Assembly: GCF_002050515.1 (NCBI RefSeq)
Contig: NZ_LTAY01000081.1
Span: forward strand, 62,001 to 126,000
Origin: Clostridium thermobutyricum DSM 4928
GTDB lineage: Bacteria; Bacillota; Clostridia; Clostridiales; Clostridiaceae
Length of the DNA: 64,000 nucleotides
Reading direction: 5' to 3'
A program made the position numbers and the translations under genes. The notes beneath the pieces were generated by a model. The model did not search any database and was not told where the DNA came from. It saw only the letters and a list, made by a program, of their open reading frames with translations. This document shows positions 52,986 to 64,000 of the stretch, in pieces. How positions within the stretch are numbered: position 1 is the stretch's first letter; each line of letters opens with the position of its first letter.

Positions 52986-54245
52986 CTATAATACTCTTCT
53001 AGCATTTGTATATGGATATAATGGCATTGTAGTTACATAAGCTCCTGTGTGAGGTGCTGCTATTATTTCTCCATTACCAATGTACATAGCAACGTGGTAA
53101 GCTGGATCTCCCCAGAATACTAAGTCTCCTGGTTGTAAATCTCCTTTTGCTACTGGTGTTCCACATTCTTGTTGTGCAGCAGCAGTTCTTGGTAAGCTTA
53201 CTCCTTCAGCTCCAAATACATATTGCATTAATCCTGAACAGTCAAATCCACTTGGGCTTTCTCCTCCCCAAACATATGGTACTCCTATGAATTGTTCTGC
53301 TTCTGAAATTACAGCTTGTGCACTTGCACTTGCTTTTGCTCCATTTGCTACATATGGAGTGTTTCCAGCTGTGCTCTTAACAACATTTCCGTTAGCTGTT
53401 GAAACTACCATTGTTGAACCTTGGTTTGAGCTTGAATTATTTGAATTTGATTTTGAGCTTGAGCTTGATTTTGAGCTTGAGCTTGAGCTTGAACTATTTG
53501 AAGTTGCTTTTTGTGATGAACTATTTTCTTTAGCTTGTTTTTCAGCATCAGCTTTTAAAGCAGCTTGTACTTGTTGTTTTTGTAAAGCTATTTCTTGTGC
53601 TGAATCTTTAGCTATTGTATCTTTAATTGAACTTAATAGTCCTTGTTCTTGATTTTTAGCATTTTGTTCTGCAGCTAAGTTGCTTGCTATTTTATTTTTT
53701 GAAGCTTGTAAAGTGTTTACATTGTTTTGTAAACTATCTTTTTCGCTCTTTAATTGATTTTCTTGACTTTCGATTTGTTTTAAAATCTTTTGGTTACTTT
53801 GATTTATGCTATATATATCTTGTAAATTTGTCACTATTTGTGAGAAACTTTTTCCTGAGAAAAGAACGTTTAAGTATGCTAATAAACCATTGTTTGCATA
53901 TCCTTGTTCATAAAGTCCTTTTATTTCTTGGTTCATTTTTTCTTTATTTGCATTTAATTGTGCTTGTGTATTTGAAATTTGTGTTTGAAGTGATGCAATA
54001 TTATTGTTAGCTTCTGCAATTTTATTGTTAAGGCTTTGTGATTCCATCATACTATTTTGAATTTGGTTATCTAATTTTTCAATTTGTTCTTGAGTCTCTA
54101 TAGCCTTTTGTTGTTGTTGTGCTTTATCTGCACTAACAGCTTGTACAGTATTTGGTGTATCTGCAAATGCAGTAGTAATTCCTGAGAACATTGATGCAGA
54201 CATAGTAATTGCAAATATTAACGCTACTAATAATTTTTTCTTCAT
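52986..54245 (-). CDS. Peptidoglycan hydrolase: PcsB-like coiled coil plus NlpC/P60 domain
   Basis: The 419-residue secreted protein has a signal peptide (about 1-28, ending AFA), a long coiled-coil region (about 38-235) and a Ser/Lys/Asn-rich linker (about 236-275). The C-terminal NlpC/P60 endopeptidase domain follows. Catalytic residues are Cys336 (SGFDCSG), His384 (AYHVAMYIG) and His399 (AAPHTGA). The coiled coil resembles that of PcsB/CwlO, which regulates activity through FtsEX. It should cleave D-gamma-Glu-mDAP bonds during growth or division. The upstream region is long (435 bp). Confidence 0.9.
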   Translation of the reverse strand: MKKKLLVALIFAITMSASMFSGITTAFADTPNTVQAVSADKAQQQQKAIETQEQIEKLDNQIQNSMMESQSLNNKIAEANNNIASLQTQISNTQAQLNANKEKMNQEIKGLYEQGYANNGLLAYLNVLFSGKSFSQIVTNLQDIYSINQSNQKILKQIESQENQLKSEKDSLQNNVNTLQASKNKIASNLAAEQNAKNQEQGLLSSIKDTIAKDSAQEIALQKQQVQAALKADAEKQAKENSSSQKATSNSSSSSSSSKSSSSSKSNSNNSSSNQGSTMVVSTANGNVVKSTAGNTPYVANGAKASASAQAVISEAEQFIGVPYVWGGESPSGFDCSGLMQYVFGAEGVSLPRTAAAQQECGTPVAKGDLQPGDLVFWGDPAYHVAMYIGNGEIIAAPHTGAYVTTMPLYPYTNARRVL

Positions 54246-54590
54246 AATTTAAAAACTCCCTTATCTTATCTATCGTTTAATTCATACGAAATCAATTTCA
54301 TTTCAAAAAAAATTTATGTCAATTTGTTATCATTTTAATATCAAATAACTTTTTATATGACACTAATTTTTCAATTTTTTTCATTCATCTTCATTTGTTT
54401 TTTTATACGTTTATTGCGCATATATTTATAATACAACTTTCTAAGCAGAATTTCTTTTGTTTTTTAATATTTTTATTAAAACCTAAACTTATGTTAACAT
54501 TGTTAACTTTTTATCTTTATTTTGTAAGTTTTTTGTAATAAATTCTTAATTTTCTACTTTTTCTGCCTAAATTTTTGAAGTTTTCATTAA
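54246..54590. other. Long AT-rich upstream region of the NlpC/P60 gene
   Basis: This region holds no gene. It has several TGTTAA/TGTAA repeats around 54492-54539. No clear promoter with consensus boxes was found. Confidence 0.5.
54523..54539 (+). promoter_or_regulatory. Possible WalR-like direct repeat
   Basis: TGTAAG and TGTAAT are separated by exactly 5 bp, close to the WalR (YycF) consensus TGTWAH-N5-TGTWAH with one mismatch. The two TGTTAAC copies just before it are 2 bp apart. It lies about 280 bp upstream of an NlpC/P60 gene, a class often controlled by WalR. Speculative because of the distance and orientation. Confidence 0.3.
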
Positions 54591-54619
54591 CAAAAAAAGC
54601 CAGGAAAATCCTGACTTTT
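54590..54619 (-). terminator. Terminator after the isochorismatase-fold gene
   Basis: The stem AAAAGCCAGGA / TCCTGACTTTT (54596-54619, one mismatch) is followed by T7 on the minus strand. Confidence 0.85.
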
Positions 54620-54680
54620 ATTTAATAATTTATATACATTGCATATTTAAAATTTGATATTTTTAAATAAAATTTTTAAA

Positions 54681-55274
54681 CTATTTTATCATTGATTCTA
54701 TATTTTCAGTTTTTCTGATTTTACCCATTCTAGGGAATATATTTTTAGTTACAAAATCATGTTCTTCTTTTGATATTGCTGTCATTGCATCTTCAACAAA
54801 AATTTGGTTATATCCTCTTTGATATGCTTCTCTTGCAGTAGTGTCTACTCCAATTCCAGTTGAAATACCACAAAGAATTATATTTTCAATTCCACGTCTT
54901 CTTAATTGTAAATCTAAATCTGTTCCATAAAATGCTCCCCATTGTCTTTTTGTAATGTAATGAGCTTTATCTATTCCTTTTAATTCAGGAATATATTCAT
55001 CCCATCCTTTTGGACGAGCAAAATTATTTCCACTTAAATCTGTTTTTGGATGTGGCATATCTTTACCATCTGTAGTTGAAACTCTTACAAGAACTACAAA
55101 TCCACCTTTTTCTTTTACTACATCTATTAATTTAGTAGTATTTGAAACAACTTCTTTACCTGTATAAGGTTTTAATTCTCTCCCTACAATTCCCTCTTGT
55201 AAGTCTATAACTACAAGTGCAGTTTTTTCTCCTTTAATAATATCTTTTTCATTGTTTAATATTGAATCATTCAT
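54681..55274 (-). CDS. Isochorismatase-fold hydrolase lacking the nucleophilic Cys
   Basis: The 197-residue protein has the isochorismatase/cysteine hydrolase fold, with Asp24 (VVIDLQEGI), Lys109 (ITKRQWGAF) and the loop [17 protein letters not shown]. In nicotinamidase-like members a catalytic Cys sits where Gly142 stands here. True isochorismatases such as EntB and PhzD also have Gly there. So it may be a genuine isochorismatase-type vinyl ether hydrolase or a diverged member. It lies 33 bp after an MFS pump and is probably cotranscribed with it under the divergent TetR regulator. Confidence 0.86.
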   Translation of the reverse strand: MNDSILNNEKDIIKGEKTALVVIDLQEGIVGRELKPYTGKEVVSNTTKLIDVVKEKGGFVVLVRVSTTDGKDMPHPKTDLSGNNFARPKGWDEYIPELKGIDKAHYITKRQWGAFYGTDLDLQLRRRGIENIILCGISTGIGVDTTAREAYQRGYNQIFVEDAMTAISKEEHDFVTKNIFPRMGKIRKTENIESMIK

Positions 55275-55307
55275 TTTAAAATCTCCTTTTCTTTGGTTAT
55301 ATAAATA

Positions 55308-56501
55308 TTATAGGCCTTTATTTATTTTTTTATAAACTCTAAAATAAACCCATAATGCATTTAGAAACAATAATCCACTCGTAACAAAGAATACATATCT
55401 TATTCCCAAGAAAGATGCTACTTGTCCACCTAAAATTGAACCACCAAATATTCCTAAGTATTGAGCTGAAATACTAAATCCAAATACTCTCCCTGTAAGT
55501 TCACTTGGTGTAATTTTTTTAACTAAAGTATTTACTGCAGGAGTTAATCCTCCAAAAGCTAATCCTAATAAAAATCTTAATCCCATAAGCTGCCAAGGAT
55601 TTTTTACAAAAGCCTGTGGTATATAAATTATTCCTGCTATAATCAATGAAATTAGTATTACTTTTTCTACTCCAACTTTGTTTGATAACTTTCCAAGTCT
55701 TGGTGCCGAAATTATATTGGCTAAACCTGAAGCAGAAAACACAACACCTGCTATTACTGCAACATCTTTAATATGATTACATAATTCTTTAACATAAACT
55801 GTTATAATAGGTTCTATAGAATATAATGATAATGATAATACAAATGAAGTTAAAAGCATTGTAAGAGTTAAACTTCTATGTGGAATAGCATTCCACAATT
55901 CTTTTGTACTAAATTCCATTTTTTCGTTACGTACAAAATCTTCTTTTATAAATAATAAAGTTGTTATAAATGCAATAAATAACAATCCACCAGTTATAAA
56001 AAATACATTTCTAAAACCAAAAGTATCTCCTATAAATCCACCAAAAGTTGGTCCAAGCAATGAACCTGCAATATTTGCTGTTGAAAGAACTCCTAAAGCC
56101 CATCCAGCTTCTTCATTAGTAGTTTGAGTTGCAATTAAAGTAGTACAAGCTGTACTAAATCCTGTTATAACCCCTTGAAGTAATCTAAGTCCTATAAGTT
56201 CATATACATTACTAACAAATCCCATAGAACCGACTATTATTGCCATTCCAAGACTTGCTCTTAAAAGCATTGGTTTTCTACCAATTTTATCTGCTGCTTT
56301 ACCCCATATTGGAGAAAATATAGCAGAAACTACATAAGTTATTCCAAAAGCTAGTCCAGAAAGTTGTTCAATTAATCCTGTATTATGTACTCCAAGCTTA
56401 TTTATGTAAATAGGTAATATAGGTGCAATTTGACTCATTCCAATTCCTGTTACAAACATTCCAAACCAACAGAACCATAAGTTTCTTCTCCACATTTTCA
56501 T
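55308..56501 (-). CDS. MFS multidrug-type efflux transporter
   Basis: The 397-residue transporter has 12 helices. Motif A is GKAADKIGRKPML, and the antiporter motif C region in helix 5 (VLSTANIAGSLLGPTFGG) is typical of TetA/Bmr/NorA-like drug:H+ exporters. It is transcribed divergently from a TetR-family gene, which likely represses it, and the shared gap contains a palindrome. The isochorismatase-fold gene follows. Confidence 0.9.
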   Translation of the reverse strand: MKMWRRNLWFCWFGMFVTGIGMSQIAPILPIYINKLGVHNTGLIEQLSGLAFGITYVVSAIFSPIWGKAADKIGRKPMLLRASLGMAIIVGSMGFVSNVYELIGLRLLQGVITGFSTACTTLIATQTTNEEAGWALGVLSTANIAGSLLGPTFGGFIGDTFGFRNVFFITGGLLFIAFITTLLFIKEDFVRNEKMEFSTKELWNAIPHRSLTLTMLLTSFVLSLSLYSIEPIITVYVKELCNHIKDVAVIAGVVFSASGLANIISAPRLGKLSNKVGVEKVILISLIIAGIIYIPQAFVKNPWQLMGLRFLLGLAFGGLTPAVNTLVKKITPSELTGRVFGFSISAQYLGIFGGSILGGQVASFLGIRYVFFVTSGLLFLNALWVYFRVYKKINKGL

Positions 56502-56532
56502 AAATAAAACTCCTTTCTACTCAAAAAATTAT

Positions 56533-56551
56533 AAACTATATTTTATAGTTT
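56533..56551. promoter_or_regulatory. Candidate TetR-family operator
   Basis: The perfect inverted repeat AAACTATA-TTT-TATAGTTT lies in the 128-bp gap between the MFS gene and the divergent TetR gene. This is the usual position and form of a TetR-family operator. Confidence 0.6.
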
Positions 56552-56629
56552 GTTTAATATTATATCTTATGCTAAAATATTTTATAAAGTTAGTAATACT
56601 CTAATTTAGATAATAATAGGAGTGATAAA

Positions 56630-57223
56630 ATGTCACAAAAAAATACTTTAACTAAACAAAAAAGAAATTTAACTAAACAAAAAATTATTGAAGTTACTTT
56701 TGAATTAGCTGATGAAATAGGTTTAAATAAAGTAACTTTTCAAAAAATAGCAGAAAAATTAGGAATAAAATATCCTTCTTTATATAATCATTTTAAAAAT
56801 ATGGATAACCTTAAATTAGAAATGACAATCTCTAGCTTAAATAAGTTAAATACTATCCTAACTCAAGGCTTAATTGGAAAAAGTGGCGAAGATGCAATAA
56901 AAGAATTTTCTAAACTATATAAAAACTTTGCCTTTGAAAATAGAACAGCATATGAACTTTTTTTAAGTGTGCCAACTATAGGAAATGATGATATATACGA
57001 CTTAACTAGAGAAACAGTAAATATAATTGTACAAATTCTTTCTATTTATACAGATAATAGAACATATCTTGTGCATAAGAGTAGAGCTTTAAGAAGTTCA
57101 CTTCACGGATTTATTTCTTTATATTTCTTTGGATATTTTCAAGGCGAAGTAGATTTAGAAGAAAGCTTCGAATTTTTAGTAGAGGATTTTATTTATTCTT
57201 TGACTAGAATTTCTGAAAAGTAA
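56630..57223 (+). CDS. TetR/AcrR-family transcriptional regulator
   Basis: The 197-residue protein has an N-terminal TetR HTH (QKIIEVTFELADEIGLNK and FQKIAEKLGIKYPSLYNHFKNMD). The C-terminal domain has the TetR_C_33/WHG-like features (ALRSSLHGFISLYFFGYFQG). It probably represses the divergent MFS/hydrolase operon and responds to a compound the pump exports. The ATG has AGGAG upstream; a terminator follows directly. Confidence 0.9.
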   Translation: MSQKNTLTKQKRNLTKQKIIEVTFELADEIGLNKVTFQKIAEKLGIKYPSLYNHFKNMDNLKLEMTISSLNKLNTILTQGLIGKSGEDAIKEFSKLYKNFAFENRTAYELFLSVPTIGNDDIYDLTRETVNIIVQILSIYTDNRTYLVHKSRALRSSLHGFISLYFFGYFQGEVDLEESFEFLVEDFIYSLTRISEK

Positions 57224-57250
57224 AGGTGTAGTTTAACTACACCTTTTTTA
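57222..57250 (+). terminator. Terminator after the TetR gene
   Basis: The stem AAAGGTGTAG / CTACACCTTT (57222-57246) has a 5-nt loop and is followed by TTTTA. It overlaps the stop codon. Confidence 0.92.
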
Positions 57251-57396
57251 TATTTATATAGCTATTAATGTTTTATGTATAATTGGATATATGTTAACTA
57301 AATTAATATTCTCAATTTTAAATTCTTCTTTAATTCATATGGAATTTTTTACCAAAACCCTTGTAATTTGAAATTTATTCCATTATTATAAATATA

Positions 57397-57426
57397 TAGT
57401 TATTTAACTAATTAGCTAAATAACTA
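57397..57426. promoter_or_regulatory. 30-bp palindrome, candidate SdpR operator
   Basis: TAGTTATTTA and TAAATAACTA form perfect arms around a centre ACTAATTAGC that is itself nearly symmetrical. It lies 22 bp before the ATG of the ArsR/SdpR-type regulator, as expected for an autorepressor operator. Confidence 0.65.
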
Positions 57427-57448
57427 TTTTATAAATAGGAGGTTCTTT

Positions 57449-57706
57449 ATGGGAAAAGTATTTAAAGCACTTAGTGATAAAACTAGAAGAGAAATTTTAA
57501 AGTTATTAAATGATAAAGATATGAATGCTGGTGAAATAGCTAAGCATTTTGATATGTCAAAGCCTTCTATATCAAAACATTTAGATATATTAAGAGAAGC
57601 AGAGCTTATAAGCTCTGAAAAAAGAGGTCAGTTTATGATTTATTCTATTAACACAACTGTAATTCAAGAAGTTTTAGGTGGATTTTTAGATTTATTTAAA
57701 AAATAA
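57449..57706 (+). CDS. ArsR-family autorepressor (SdpR-like)
   Basis: The 85-residue winged-helix repressor has the SdpR pattern FKALSDKTRREILKLLNDKDM, with recognition helix MSKPSISKHLDILREAELI. It lacks metal-binding cysteines. In B. subtilis SdpR represses the sdpRI operon until SdpI binds the toxin SdpC and pulls SdpR to the membrane. The SdpI-type gene follows 16 bp later. GGAGG lies upstream of the ATG. Confidence 0.9.
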   Translation: MGKVFKALSDKTRREILKLLNDKDMNAGEIAKHFDMSKPSISKHLDILREAELISSEKRGQFMIYSINTTVIQEVLGGFLDLFKK

Positions 57707-57722
57707 ATAAAGGAGAGATTTT

Positions 57723-59874
<2,152 letters not shown>

Positions 59875-59884
59875 TTAAATTTTA

Positions 59885-61344
<1,460 letters not shown>

Positions 61345-61386
61345 ATTTTTTTAATTTATATTTTAATATTAAATCATTCAATTTTA

Positions 61387-63399
<2,013 letters not shown>

Positions 63400-63410
63400 T
63401 TATTAAATTC

Positions 63411-64000
63411 TTAATCAGTAATACGTTGTATGTGAAGTATTAAATATAATTGCTCTTCTTCAGTTAATTTTTCATTTAAATATTTTTCTATTTTTAGCAT
63501 ACATTCATATGCTTTTTTGTATTTTTCTTTAACTTGCTTTAATAAAAACTCTTCTTTCTTTTCTTCATTTTCTTTTCTATTTTTTAGCCTCTTAAAGAAA
63601 AATCTTAAATGAGTTACAAACCTTTCATAACTTAAAGACTTTTCATCTAATACAACTCCATAAGAATATTTAACAATATTCAGTATGTCTTGTATCATTT
63701 TTGTTTGGTTTGCTATATCCGAAACATTGTTAAATGAATTATTTACTTGAGCATTTATTAAATGAAGAGCAATATTACCTGCCTCTTCTTCTGATAGGTC
63801 AACTCCTAATTCATCTTTAATTGCTTGGACAGCTTTAAGTCCCACACTATATTCTTTAGGATAAAACTTTTTAATTTCCCAAATTAGTGCATTTGGTCTT
63901 GTTATTCCCTCTTTATAGAGTTTTATTGTATTACTTACATGGTCTGTAAGAGTAACATATATGTAGTCATTTAATTCAACTTTAAGTATATTTTTTGCAT
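63411..64000 (-). CDS. licT: LicT/BglG-type antiterminator, C-terminal part (cut by window edge)
   Basis: The minus-strand frame is open to the window edge and gives about 196 residues, covering most of PRD1 and PRD2. PRD histidines are visible in VTLTDHVSN, NIALHLINA, RFVTHLRFFF and LILHIQRI. The N-terminal RNA-binding domain lies outside. The GTG at 63845 is internal and not the start. When phosphorylated by HPr and freed from EII inhibition, LicT binds the RAT site and prevents termination before bglP. Confidence 0.9.
   Translation of the reverse strand, partial: AKNILKVELNDYIYVTLTDHVSNTIKLYKEGITRPNALIWEIKKFYPKEYSVGLKAVQAIKDELGVDLSEEEAGNIALHLINAQVNNSFNNVSDIANQTKMIQDILNIVKYSYGVVLDEKSLSYERFVTHLRFFFKRLKNRKENEEKKEEFLLKQVKEKYKKAYECMLKIEKYLNEKLTEEEQLYLILHIQRITD

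Noticed and set aside
53287-53652. 121-codon plus-strand ORF rich in Leu/Glu/Phe
   Set aside because: It is antisense to the Ser/Lys linker and coiled coil of the NlpC/P60 gene; the repetitive composition is a mirror of that linker.

Overview
The window is about 28% GC by eye, with AT-rich codon use, strong GGAGG-type ribosome sites, stem-loop/T-run terminators, PRD antiterminators, SdpR/SdpI and Firmicute riboswitches. This points to a low-GC Firmicute of the Clostridium sensu stricto group. The species cannot be fixed from the sequence alone. No rRNA, tRNA, CRISPR array or prophage was seen. The only mobile DNA is a decayed IS1595-type transposase.

Layout. 1-2.3 kb: ferrous iron uptake (end of feoA, feoB, Cys-rich partner). 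2.5-6.8 kb: AI-2E-type permease, GNAT acetyltransferase, transposase wreck, orphan GatZ. 7-14.3 kb: one leftward operon with a PRD regulator, M42 peptidase, lactose/cellobiose-type PTS IIA-IIB-IIC, M24 peptidase and a PatB-type C-S lyase. 14.5-22.4 kb: a WG-repeat protein, then a 1922-residue secreted protein (repeats, transglutaminase-like and F5/8-type C domains) behind a cyclic-di-GMP-I riboswitch and terminator. 22.6-29 kb: DUF1622 protein, GreA, alpha/beta hydrolase, two-component system, TipA-like MerR regulator, HtrA-type protease. 29.2-32.7 kb: an ABC transporter with no binding protein, preceded by a consensus promoter, an M-box magnesium riboswitch, a terminator and a possible tiny acidic leader ORF. 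33-38 kb: OpuC-like osmoprotectant ABC system and two related MFS transporters. 38.3-44.3 kb: standalone VWA protein, MFS transporter, HAD plus radical SAM pair, small membrane protein. 44.4-50 kb: a membrane-anchored protein that seems to start at AUA, an RclA-like flavoprotein with an HxlR regulator, a toxin-type deaminase, and a Dxs-like enzyme with a MerR-type promoter. 50-54.3 kb: DUF2500, SH3 and membrane proteins and a PcsB-like NlpC/P60 hydrolase. 54.6-58.4 kb: isochorismatase-fold hydrolase and MFS pump divergent from a TetR regulator, then SdpR/SdpI. 58.4-64 kb: aryl-beta-glucoside operon (licT, EIIBCA, two GH1 enzymes) with a LicT-type antiterminator site.

The most promising leads are the M-box-controlled ABC transporter with its candidate leader peptide, the standalone BURPS668_1122-type deaminase, the c-di-GMP-controlled surface protein, the PTS/peptidase/C-S lyase operon, the MerR-type promoter before the Dxs-like gene, and a gene with an apparent AUA start. 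Functions come from reading motifs; no database search was run.
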